Part shown: positions 18,260-26,645 of the stretch, piece by piece
Layout of the letters: the number at the start of each line of letters is the position of its first letter
Numbering within the stretch: position 1 is the first letter of the stretch
Assembly: GCA_003521625.1 (NCBI GenBank)
Contig: DPHV01000044.1
Location: 11,316-75,315, forward strand
Length of the DNA: 64,000 bases
Origin: Ruminococcus sp.
GTDB taxonomy: Bacteria; Bacillota; Clostridia; Oscillospirales; Acutalibacteraceae
Direction: 5' to 3'
Position numbers and translations under genes: made by a program
The notes under the pieces: generated by a model
The model's input: only the letters and a program-made list of their open reading frames with translations
Told to the model about the DNA's origin: nothing
Database searches by the model: none

Positions 18260-19186
18260 ATGGATAAACCGTTAATTTCAATAATTATTCCGGTATATAA
18301 AGTTGAAAAGTTCTTAGATCGTTGCTTAAAAAGTGTTGTTAATCAAACATACAAGAATTTAGAGATTATTCTTATTGATGACGGATCGCCTGACAGATGT
18401 CCTGAGATGTGTGATTTTTGGGCAGAAAAAGACAATCGTATTAAAGTGATTCATAAGAAAAATGCAGGAGTATCAGCGGCAAGAAACGACGGACTTGCAG
18501 TTGCCAAAGGTGATTTAATCGGTTTTGTTGACTCTGATGATGTTATTCACCCATCTATGTATGAAGAAATGGTTAGCTATCTTGTTTCTCAGGATTGCGA
18601 TCTTGTTTCCTGCGGTTATTCTGATTTTTCGGAAGATAATGATGTAAAATTAAATATAGAAATAGATTCGTATTCTAAAGTGTTATTAACTCGTGATGAA
18701 GCAATGAGATTTTCGTTTGAGAAAGACAGAAAAGAGAAATTTATAAAAGCTGTATGGACTTTGCTAATTAGAGCATCAATTGCAAGAAGCGTTAAATTTG
18801 ATTGTAGCTTAACTAATGGCGAGGATATAAAATTTTCTTTTGAAGTTCTTATGAAAGCAAATCGTGTTGGTTGGCTCTTTGCACCGTTTTATATGTATTA
18901 TCAAAATAAAAACGGTGCTGTTGCAAGTATTACTTCAAAAAAACAAGTCGAATGTATAAATGTGTTTTACGAAATATATTTAACAGTTTGTACATTTAAT
19001 GATAAAGCTTTGAAAAAAGAAGCTTATCTATGCTTTTTAAGAAATTTTTCATATTTTATTTTTGGTGTTGAAAAAAAGGATTTACGGGAATTGCGTGGAT
19101 TGATATTCAAAAATATATTTGGAATAATTAGATCCCCGGATATTTACTGGAAAGAGAAAATATTGATAATATTAAAATTATTTTAA
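18260..19186 (+). CDS. Glycosyltransferase family 2
   Basis: 308-residue GT-A transferase: ISIIIPVYKVEKFLDRCLKSVV, IDDGSPDRCPEMCD, HKKNAGVSAARNDGL, GFVDSDDVIHPSMYEEM and TNGEDIKFSFEVL. ATG at 18260 is preferred over GTG 18251 and ATG 18254, because AGGTGA (18249-18254) sits at correct spacing only for 18260. Confidence 0.88.
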   Translation: MDKPLISIIIPVYKVEKFLDRCLKSVVNQTYKNLEIILIDDGSPDRCPEMCDFWAEKDNRIKVIHKKNAGVSAARNDGLAVAKGDLIGFVDSDDVIHPSMYEEMVSYLVSQDCDLVSCGYSDFSEDNDVKLNIEIDSYSKVLLTRDEAMRFSFEKDRKEKFIKAVWTLLIRASIARSVKFDCSLTNGEDIKFSFEVLMKANRVGWLFAPFYMYYQNKNGAVASITSKKQVECINVFYEIYLTVCTFNDKALKKEAYLCFLRNFSYFIFGVEKKDLRELRGLIFKNIFGIIRSPDIYWKEKILIILKLF

Positions 19187-19197
19187 AGGATTCAGAT

Positions 19198-20313
19198 ATG
19201 AAAATTGCAATTGTTACAATTACAGGAGAGGCGAATTACGGGAACAGCCTTCAGAATTATGCAGTAGAACGAACATTCCAAAAGATGGATTGTAAATCTG
19301 TAACATTAGTCGACCAAAGTGAAACTTTTATTGGTCGGATTAAGTCTATTATATATTCTGCGTTATTTGACAAAAGCCATAGCTATATAAAAAACCGGAG
19401 AAAAAAACAAAAAGAGCCATTGACATTACGCAGAAAAAGGTTTCGCAAATTTAATAAAAAGTTTCTTAATATGAAAGCAGAAAGGTCATTTGATGATTAT
19501 GATTTCGTAGCCTGTGGCTCGGATCAGGTGTGGAATTTTACTTTTGGAGCAATTAATAAAAACGCTCATTTTTACCTTTGTCAATTTGTTCCAAGGGATA
19601 AGAGAATATCAATTTCTGCCAGCATAGGAACAGATGAAATTCCTGCTGAATATTTAACGACTGCAAAAAAAGGCTTTGAAGAGATGAAGTCTGTTTCTGT
19701 CAGAGAAGAAAAAGCAAAACAGATAATTGAAGATTTGACGGGGCGTAAAGATGTGGTTGTGACAATTGATCCTACATTAATGCTGTCTGTCGATGAATGG
19801 AGAAAAATCTCAAAACAACCCAAATACATAGAGCCAAAGCAAAAGATACTGTTGACTTACTTTTTGGGAGATATGTCAGAAGAAGTCAATCGGTTTATTG
19901 TGAAGATTTCAAAAACATATGATTTGAAAATTGTCAATTTGAGAAGTGAATGGATTGCTTATGATAAGTCGGTGAATGATGAATATTATACCGACCCGTC
20001 TGAATTCCTTTGGCTGATTGAGCATTGTGAACTGGTGATGACAGATTCGTTTCACGGGTGTGTTTTTTCAACAATTTTCAGGAAACCTTTTCGCTGGTTT
20101 TCAAGAAACGAGAAAAATTTAGCAAATATGAATAGTCGTATGGATACCTTATTTAAGAAACTTAATCTGGGCGAATGGTGCATTGGAACAGTAGAAGAAC
20201 CTGTTGATAATGTTATGTACTCCGATTTTAACGGAGTTGGAGAGAGAATTAAGTCAGAACAGGATATATTATCTAATTATTTGCGAGGTGCTATAGGTTT
20301 CAATGAAAATTGA
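19198..20313 (+). CDS. Polysaccharide pyruvyl transferase family protein
   Basis: 371-residue paralogue of the protein at 15208: ITGEANYGNSLQNYAVERTF, FVACGSDQVWNFTF, ISASIGTDEIP, SVREEKAKQII, TIDPTLMLS and MTDSFHGCVFSTIF. Either a second pyruvylation step or another transfer by the same fold. Its end overlaps the flippase start by 11 bp, indicating one transcript. Confidence 0.84.
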   Translation: MKIAIVTITGEANYGNSLQNYAVERTFQKMDCKSVTLVDQSETFIGRIKSIIYSALFDKSHSYIKNRRKKQKEPLTLRRKRFRKFNKKFLNMKAERSFDDYDFVACGSDQVWNFTFGAINKNAHFYLCQFVPRDKRISISASIGTDEIPAEYLTTAKKGFEEMKSVSVREEKAKQIIEDLTGRKDVVVTIDPTLMLSVDEWRKISKQPKYIEPKQKILLTYFLGDMSEEVNRFIVKISKTYDLKIVNLRSEWIAYDKSVNDEYYTDPSEFLWLIEHCELVMTDSFHGCVFSTIFRKPFRWFSRNEKNLANMNSRMDTLFKKLNLGEWCIGTVEEPVDNVMYSDFNGVGERIKSEQDILSNYLRGAIGFNEN

Positions 20314-21853
20314 GAGGACAAAAAACGCAAGCAGAAATATGTTTTTTGGTATTATTCAAAAAATATATACAATAGCGGTACCTTTCCTGATGCGTACAGC
20401 TATGATTTATTTTATGGGAGTGCAGTACCTCGGCTTAAACAGTCTTTTTACGACCATTTTATCAGTACTGAATTTGGCTGAGCTTGGTGTCGGAAGTGCA
20501 ATGGTGTTTAGTATGTATAAGCCCATTGCAGAAGACGATTCTGAAAAAATCTGCGCTCTTATGCGATTATACAAAATATATTACAGAGTAATAGGTTTAG
20601 TGATTGCAGTTCTTGGAATTGCTTTAATTCCTTTTCTGCCAAATCTTATAAAAAGTGATGTACCGCAGGGAATTAACATATATATTTTATATTTACTTAA
20701 TCTGGGTACGACGGTATTTACATATTGGCTGTTTGCGTATAAGAATTGTTTATTAAGCGCACATCAACGAAATGATGTTGGCACAAAAATAGGAATGATC
20801 ATATCAACGTTTACATATATTCTGCAGTTTTTATGTTTATGGCTTTTAAGAGATTATTATATATATCTGATAATTGCTTTTGCGACAGGTATACTGTCAA
20901 ATATTGTAACGGCTATAGTTACCACAAAAATGTATCCTGATTATAAAGCGAAAGGCGAGCTCCCGAAAGAAGAAAGAAAACAGATTAACAAAAGAGTCAG
21001 GGATTTGTTTACAGCAAAGCTTGGTGGTACTATAGTAAATTCGGTAGATACTATCGTTATTTCTGCTTTTTTAGGACTTTCAACGCTTGCAATATATCAA
21101 AATTATTACTTCATAATGAACTCGGTTATGGGTTTTGTTATGATTATTTTTACTTCTTGCACAGCGGGTATCGGCAACAGTCTTGTAACCGAAACGAAAG
21201 AAAAAAACTATTTTGATTTTAAAAAGCTTGCTTTTCTGATAATCTGGATTGCAACTGTATGTATAAGCTGCTTTATTTGCCTTTACCAACCTTTTATGAA
21301 AATCTGGGTTGGAGAAAAATATCTTTTAGGTATGGATATAGTAGTACTGCTTTGTGTTTATTTTTATTTATATTTAGTGAATAACCTGTCGTGCGTTTAT
21401 AAAGATGCAGGGGGTATTTGGCACGAAGACAGGTTTAGACCGTTGATCGGAGGCTTAGCAAACCTTGTGATGAACCTGATGATGGTTCAGTACATAGGCA
21501 TTTATGGTATTTTGCTTTCAACTATAATAAGCTATATTATGGTTGCAATGCCATGGGTTATCCATAATGTGTTTAAGCTGGTGTTTAAACGGTCACCAAA
21601 AGAATATGTTCTGATGATTTTAAAAGGAGCCTTGGTTTCCACCGTAATAGCTTCGTTGTGTTATGTGATATGCCAATTGGTGCCGCTTCAGGGTATTTTA
21701 CAGCTTATAGTCAATGGTGCTATATGTTTAGTGGTTAGCAACACAGCGTTAATAATCATTTATCGGCATAATAAAATGTACATACCGTTTTTAGACCTAT
21801 TAGACAGAGTGACGAAAAATAAATTTCATTTTATTATAAAGAAATTGAAGTAA
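20303..21853 (+). CDS. Polysaccharide flippase (Wzx/MATE-like)
   Basis: 516-residue membrane protein with about 14 hydrophobic segments. The N terminus is typical of RfbX/Wzx exporters in Firmicutes: RNMFFGIIQKIYTIAVPFLMRTAMIYFMG, then YLGLNSLFTTILSVLNLAELG. It should flip undecaprenyl-linked repeat units for the EpsG-like polymerase. No polysaccharide ABC transporter is present in the locus, supporting a Wzx/Wzy route. Confidence 0.88.
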   Translation: MKIERTKNASRNMFFGIIQKIYTIAVPFLMRTAMIYFMGVQYLGLNSLFTTILSVLNLAELGVGSAMVFSMYKPIAEDDSEKICALMRLYKIYYRVIGLVIAVLGIALIPFLPNLIKSDVPQGINIYILYLLNLGTTVFTYWLFAYKNCLLSAHQRNDVGTKIGMIISTFTYILQFLCLWLLRDYYIYLIIAFATGILSNIVTAIVTTKMYPDYKAKGELPKEERKQINKRVRDLFTAKLGGTIVNSVDTIVISAFLGLSTLAIYQNYYFIMNSVMGFVMIIFTSCTAGIGNSLVTETKEKNYFDFKKLAFLIIWIATVCISCFICLYQPFMKIWVGEKYLLGMDIVVLLCVYFYLYLVNNLSCVYKDAGGIWHEDRFRPLIGGLANLVMNLMMVQYIGIYGILLSTIISYIMVAMPWVIHNVFKLVFKRSPKEYVLMILKGALVSTVIASLCYVICQLVPLQGILQLIVNGAICLVVSNTALIIIYRHNKMYIPFLDLLDRVTKNKFHFIIKKLK

Positions 21854-21868
21854 AAAGGGAGAAAGATT

Positions 21869-23632
21869 ATGTATTCGAATCTTAAAAATGTTCAGTATCT
21901 TTTGGGTGCATTGAAAGCATATCAAATAAATAAGGTTGTTGTGTCGCCCGGCAACAGTCATAACGCTATTGTCAGATCTTTGGAAGAGGATTCGTTTTTT
22001 AAAACATATAATATTGTAGATGAACGCAGTGCAGCTTTTTTTGCATGCGGTTTATGTCAGGAGTTTCAGGAGCCTGTTGCAATATGCTGTACTTCGGGCA
22101 CTGCCGCATCAAACTACTTAACGGGTATTACAGAGGCTTCACGCCGAGGCTTACCCATTGTTGTAATTACGGGTGATAAAAATCCGTATTATCTGGCTCA
22201 GTATGAAGACCAGATGATAGAAAATATGAGCATATTTAGTGAGGTTGTAAGATACGGATGCAAATTACCGATTGTTGAAACCGAAAAGGATGCATGGTAT
22301 TGTCAGAGAGTATTAAACGAAACATTACTGGAACTTAATCATCATGGCACCGGCCCTGTTCATATTGATGTACCAATTGAAAGCGGAATGTTTGCGATTG
22401 GTGATTCTTTTACATCGGAGTCCTTACCGAGCTTTAGAAAAATTGAACGAATCGATATGAATGTTAATGATGAACCGCTTCTCGACCGACTTTTTGCGTC
22501 TTTAAAAGGCAAAAAGGTGTTTGTGATGTGCGGTCAGGATGATCATATCTCGGCAAAAGAAAATGAATTGATTGAATCCATCAGCAGTAAGTATAATTGC
22601 GTTTTTGCGACAGACAAGCTTTCAAATCTGCATTGCAGGGGGACTGTTGAAATCTCACTTGCTGCTAAAGCATTCCCGGAAAAGTATTGTGATCTGATGC
22701 CTGATGTTATAATCTCTATAGCAGGAAATCCGGCAATGGATTATAAATTCAGCTTAAAAGGAGGTTCTGCCACAACCGAGCATTGGATTGTAAATGAGGA
22801 GGGTCGTATTGCAGATCCCTTCAAAAAACTGACCGCAGTGTTTGAAGGTAACACAGTTCAGTTTCTGACATTGATGAATCATTATGGAGAAAACGATTCC
22901 AATGATTATTACAATAAATGGCTAACATATTCAGAACAGGTAGATATACCGCAGTTTGAGTATTCTAATCTGTATGCGGTTCAAAGCGTAATGAAAAATA
23001 TGCCGCAATACTCAAACTTTAATATCGCAAACAGTACAACAATAAGAATTGCGCAGTACTTTGATCTGGATGACAGTATTCAGGTGTACTGCAACAGAGG
23101 AGTAAACGGAATTGACGGCTGTGTATCGACTTTTATCGGACAGGCTGCTGCATCACCTGATAAACTTAATTTTCTTATTGTAGGCGATCTGACATTTTTC
23201 TATGATATGAATTCTGTCTGGAATCGCTATATTGGAAATAATGTCAGAATTATGCTCAATAATAACGAAGGCGCCGCATTGTTCCACTTTAATCAAGGCC
23301 TTAAAAACTATCCTACCCTGAACGAGAATGTTGCGGCAGAGCATTTTGCAACAGCAAAGGGATGGGTTGAGTCGCAGGGGTTTAAATATCTATGTGCTTC
23401 AAACAAGGAAGAGTTTGACGAAAATCTGAAAAAGTTTATGTGTAAAGAAAGCGATAAGCCGATCTTTTTTGAAGTTTTCACTCACAAGGAAGAGGACGCA
23501 AGAATTCAACATGAATTTTATGATAAAATCGTTGTAAGAGAAACAACAAAATCAGTAAAAGCCGTAGCAAAGAGGCTTCTGAAATCTGTATTAGGAGAAG
23601 ATATGGTTCGCAAGCTGAAAGGAAAGCAGTAA
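21869..23632 (+). CDS. MenD-like thiamine-diphosphate-dependent enzyme
   Basis: 587-residue protein with a TPP-enzyme layout close to MenD (SEPHCHC synthase): PYR domain with VVSPGNSHNAIVRSL and IVDERSAAFFACGL (catalytic Glu), CCTSGTAASNYLTGITEA, and a PP domain with GDLTFFYDMNSVWN...NNNEGAALFHF binding Mg-TPP. MenD's substrate-binding SPGSRS reads SPGNSH here, and no other menaquinone gene is nearby, so it probably makes a different C-C bond or decarboxylates a different 2-oxo acid. A basic amphipathic tail (about residues 555-587, e.g. AVAKRLLKSVLGEDMV) is extra to the core. An SDR follows directly. Confidence 0.78.
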   Translation: MYSNLKNVQYLLGALKAYQINKVVVSPGNSHNAIVRSLEEDSFFKTYNIVDERSAAFFACGLCQEFQEPVAICCTSGTAASNYLTGITEASRRGLPIVVITGDKNPYYLAQYEDQMIENMSIFSEVVRYGCKLPIVETEKDAWYCQRVLNETLLELNHHGTGPVHIDVPIESGMFAIGDSFTSESLPSFRKIERIDMNVNDEPLLDRLFASLKGKKVFVMCGQDDHISAKENELIESISSKYNCVFATDKLSNLHCRGTVEISLAAKAFPEKYCDLMPDVIISIAGNPAMDYKFSLKGGSATTEHWIVNEEGRIADPFKKLTAVFEGNTVQFLTLMNHYGENDSNDYYNKWLTYSEQVDIPQFEYSNLYAVQSVMKNMPQYSNFNIANSTTIRIAQYFDLDDSIQVYCNRGVNGIDGCVSTFIGQAAASPDKLNFLIVGDLTFFYDMNSVWNRYIGNNVRIMLNNNEGAALFHFNQGLKNYPTLNENVAAEHFATAKGWVESQGFKYLCASNKEEFDENLKKFMCKESDKPIFFEVFTHKEEDARIQHEFYDKIVVRETTKSVKAVAKRLLKSVLGEDMVRKLKGKQ

Positions 23633-23638
23633 TTGATT

Positions 23639-24505
23639 ATGAGAAATATAAAAGCATATTTAAAGCGTGTAGTAAATGCGGTAATTAATAAGCCAGTACA
23701 GCAATTCACTATGGAACGTGAATATGTAATTGAGAAAACGGAACACGCACAGAGATTTGCAGGAAAGGTTGCTGTTGTTACAGGAGCTTCCGGAGCAATC
23801 GGCGGTGCTATTGCCCGTAGGCTTGGCTATGAGGGAGCTACAGTTTTTCTTGGAGGCAGAAATGAAAAAAAGCTTTCTTCGCTCGTTGATGAAATGACTC
23901 AACAAGAGATTACTGCTTTTTCGCTGGTTATGGATGTAACGGATTCACATTCGATTGAAATGGCTGCTTCTGAGGTGGTTTCAAAAGCAAACAGGGTTGA
24001 TATCCTGGTGAATTGCGCAGGCGGAAGCACCAGAAGTCATTGCGCAAATCTGGTAGACCAGAGTGTAGAGATGATTGACGAAATGCTAGCTACCAATTTG
24101 CGTGGAAGTATGCTTTGTACACGTAAATTCGGACAGATGATGGTACAAGCGGGAAAAGGAAAAATAGTAAACATAGCTTCTGTAATCGGTGACCATGGAA
24201 AACCGAAGTTTACGGATTATGCAGCATCAAAAGCAGGCATTATCGGTTACACAAAATCTGTTGCACAGGAACTCGGACCGTTAGGTATCAATGTAAACTG
24301 TGTTTCTCCCGGTTTTATTCAGAGAGGTTCATTTAGTGAACAGCAGCTCCCGTACTTGCTGAATTCTAACTTTATGCATAAGGTTGGAAGTGCAGAGGAT
24401 GTAGCTTCTGCGGTTGCTTATCTGGCAAGTGATGAAGCCGGATTTATTACCGGTCAAAACCTATGCGTAGACGGCGGTCGCAGTCTGGGTTTACATGGAG
24501 ATTGA
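23639..24505 (+). CDS. Short-chain dehydrogenase/reductase
   Basis: 288-residue classical SDR: cofactor motif VTGASGAIGGAIA, NCAGG, catalytic Ser in NIASV, YAASK (Tyr and Lys) and C-terminal FITGQNLCVDGG. About 40 residues precede the Rossmann fold, starting with a basic amphipathic stretch (NIKAYLKRVVNAVINK) that resembles the C-terminal tail of the adjacent MenD-like enzyme. Probably reduces the product of that enzyme. ATG at 23639 is chosen over TTG 23633; no strong ribosome binding site is seen, so coupling to the gene 6 bp upstream is likely. Confidence 0.85.
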   Translation: MRNIKAYLKRVVNAVINKPVQQFTMEREYVIEKTEHAQRFAGKVAVVTGASGAIGGAIARRLGYEGATVFLGGRNEKKLSSLVDEMTQQEITAFSLVMDVTDSHSIEMAASEVVSKANRVDILVNCAGGSTRSHCANLVDQSVEMIDEMLATNLRGSMLCTRKFGQMMVQAGKGKIVNIASVIGDHGKPKFTDYAASKAGIIGYTKSVAQELGPLGINVNCVSPGFIQRGSFSEQQLPYLLNSNFMHKVGSAEDVASAVAYLASDEAGFITGQNLCVDGGRSLGLHGD

Positions 24506-24510
24506 TTTTT

Positions 24511-24627
24511 GAAGGATTTACCGATTCTATACAACAAAAAGAAGATTGTTGCGGTCGTACGGCTTTCAATGCTGTTTGTCCGAAAGAGATGACGAAAGAA
24601 AACAATATTCTTTTTATTTATTTATAA
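24511..24627 (+). pseudogene. Decayed fragment of an F420-dehydrogenase/ferredoxin-type EPS protein
   Basis: After the SDR stop a 38-codon open stretch reads KEDCCGRTAFNAVCPKEMTK. Polysaccharide loci often carry, next to pyruvyl transferases, a protein with an N-terminal ferredoxin motif DCCGCxAC...CPK. Here the second and third cluster Cys positions would be Arg and Phe. It then runs into AT-rich sequence and TAA. No start codon or rest of the gene is present. Read as a remnant, with moderate doubt because it is short. Confidence 0.45.
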
Positions 24628-24628
24628 T

Positions 24629-24657
24629 TTGACACAATAATATATATGTAGTATAAT
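24629..24657 (+). promoter_or_regulatory. Consensus sigma-A promoter before the dehydratase/glmS/dlt-like genes
   Basis: Perfect TTGACA (24629-24634) and perfect TATAAT (24652-24657) with a 17-bp spacer. It separates the variable EPS locus from the more GC-rich genes that follow. Confidence 0.8.
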
Positions 24658-24728
24658 AATTTTAAGTATAATTTTTATTTATTTGTTTTTTGTAAATGAT
24701 TTTAGCGGATTTAGGGGTAATGTGGCTT

Positions 24729-26597
24729 ATGAAAAGGATTAATTTTCGCAAGCTGGTTCTTGCGTTGGCTGACGTCTTTATTATTGTAATCAGCGGCTTG
24801 ATTGTAAATTTCATACTGTCCTTCTTTGATTTTATCGGTGCAGAGGCAAGTAAGGGCTTACTTTACTACATCATAGTTGATTTGCTTATGTGCGTCGTTA
24901 TGATGTTCCTTATGGGCGGATATTCAAGGCTATGGCGTTATTTTAATGTTAAAGACTATCTTGTGTGCGCATTAGCGATGGCGTTCGGATTTACTCTGGG
25001 ATATGTTGTTTCTATGTTCTTAAAGGTTCCGCAGAGAATCATATTCGTTTTATGCTACTTCCTTGTTGCGACAATCGGTGTGCTTGCGTTCAGGCTTATA
25101 TTTAAACGCACTTTCCTTGATTTGACCGAGGCAGGTCGTGCCGATGCGTACGAGCGTACGCTTATTGTAGGTGCGGGAAATGCAGGCAGAATGATTCTGA
25201 CTGAAATCGAAAACGCACGCTATGATGAAAACAGCCCTGTACGCAACATTCTTCCCGTCTGCTTTGCTGACGATGACGTAACAAAATTGAGAAGCAAAAT
25301 CAACGGCGTTGAGGTTGTTGGCACTACCCCCGAAATTCCGAAGATTTGTACAGATTATCATATTGACAGTATCATTGTTGCGCTCCCGTCCTGCGAAGAG
25401 GAGGACAAGCGCAGAATCCTTGACTATTGCTCGGCAACCGAGTGTAAAATCAAGGTTATTCCCTATTTAAGCGAATTGCTTTTTGACGATAAGCACACTC
25501 AGCTTATCTCACAGGCAAAGGAAATTAAAATCGAAGATTTGCTCGGCAGAAAGCCGATTGAGTTCAACAAAGAAGAAATCCGTAGCTTTATTACAGGCAA
25601 GGTTTGTCTTGTAACAGGCGGCGGCGGTTCTATCGGAAGCGAGCTTGTAAGGCAGATTGCCAAGTATTCGCCCAAGCAGATTATTATTGTAGACATTTAC
25701 GAAAATAACGCATATGATATACAGCAGGAGCTGGTGCTTGAATACGGCACGTCGCTCAACCTTGTAACGCTGATTTCTTCGGTGCGTGATTACGACAAGA
25801 TGGACGTGATTTTCAGAAAGTACCGTCCTCAGCTTGTTTTCCATGCAGCGGCTCACAAGCACGTTCCGCTTATGGAAACAGTGCCTGAGGAAGCTGTTAA
25901 GAACAATATCTTCGGCACATTCAACGTTGCAACGCTTGCCGAATTTTACGGCGTTGACAAGTTTGTTATGATTTCCACCGACAAGGCTGTTAATCCGACA
26001 AACGTAATGGGTGCGACAAAACGTGCCTGCGAGATGATTATTCAGTATAAGGCTCAGACGAGTACGCACACGGAGTTCGTTACAACTCGCTTCGGCAACG
26101 TGCTCGGCTCAAACGGTTCGGTAATTCCGCTTTTCCGCAGACAGATTGAAAGCGGTTCACCCGTAACCGTAACTCACCCCGATATTATCAGATATTTTAT
26201 GACGATTCCCGAGGCTGTTTCGCTTGTGCTTGAAGCAGGAGCAATGGCAAAGGGCGGCGAAATATTTGTTCTTGATATGGGTGCACCGGTTAAGATTACA
26301 ACGCTTGCGGAGAATCTTATCCGTATGTACGGAAAGGTTCCGTATAAAGACGTTCCGATTATTTTTACGGGACTTCGCCCCGGCGAAAAGCTGTTTGAGG
26401 AGCTTCTTATGGACGAGGAAGGTCTTACATCTACGGCGAATAAAAAAATATTTATAGGCAACCAGATTGACATTGACGCAGAGGATATGCTTGCAAAGCT
26501 TCATAACCTAAGAAAAGCGGCTGATGAAAATGACAGCGAAAAGACTGTTGAGCTGTTGAGCGAGATGGTGCCGACATTCAATCATCAGATCAACTGA
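24729..26597 (+). CDS. CapD/EpsC-type nucleotide-sugar 4,6-dehydratase
   Basis: 622-residue membrane-anchored enzyme. Four hydrophobic segments (about residues 8-115) precede a nucleotide-binding fold (about 135-260, VGAGNAGRMI) and an extended-SDR domain (about 290-570) with VTGGGGSIGSELVRQI, AAAHKHVPLME, STDKAVNPTNVMGATKR and GLRPGEKLFEELL. Homologues convert UDP-GlcNAc to a 4-keto-6-deoxy sugar, the first step to bacillosamine-, FucNAc- or QuiNAc-type sugars; the exact product is not readable. AGGGG lies 11 nt before ATG 24729 (an ATG at 24720 is also in frame). No matching aminotransferase is in the window. Confidence 0.88.
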   Translation: MKRINFRKLVLALADVFIIVISGLIVNFILSFFDFIGAEASKGLLYYIIVDLLMCVVMMFLMGGYSRLWRYFNVKDYLVCALAMAFGFTLGYVVSMFLKVPQRIIFVLCYFLVATIGVLAFRLIFKRTFLDLTEAGRADAYERTLIVGAGNAGRMILTEIENARYDENSPVRNILPVCFADDDVTKLRSKINGVEVVGTTPEIPKICTDYHIDSIIVALPSCEEEDKRRILDYCSATECKIKVIPYLSELLFDDKHTQLISQAKEIKIEDLLGRKPIEFNKEEIRSFITGKVCLVTGGGGSIGSELVRQIAKYSPKQIIIVDIYENNAYDIQQELVLEYGTSLNLVTLISSVRDYDKMDVIFRKYRPQLVFHAAAHKHVPLMETVPEEAVKNNIFGTFNVATLAEFYGVDKFVMISTDKAVNPTNVMGATKRACEMIIQYKAQTSTHTEFVTTRFGNVLGSNGSVIPLFRRQIESGSPVTVTHPDIIRYFMTIPEAVSLVLEAGAMAKGGEIFVLDMGAPVKITTLAENLIRMYGKVPYKDVPIIFTGLRPGEKLFEELLMDEEGLTSTANKKIFIGNQIDIDAEDMLAKLHNLRKAADENDSEKTVELLSEMVPTFNHQIN

Positions 26598-26645
26598 TAA
26601 AACCAATTAAAAAGGATAAGTATCTTTTGAAAGGGAGAAAAAGGT

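Noticed and set aside
25509..26069. 186-codon minus-strand frame opposite the CapD-like gene
   Set aside because: Shadow of a well-supported dehydratase domain.
26598..26645. Possible glmS ribozyme
   Set aside because: The gap before glmS is 48 bp, too short, and no ribozyme core sequence is visible.
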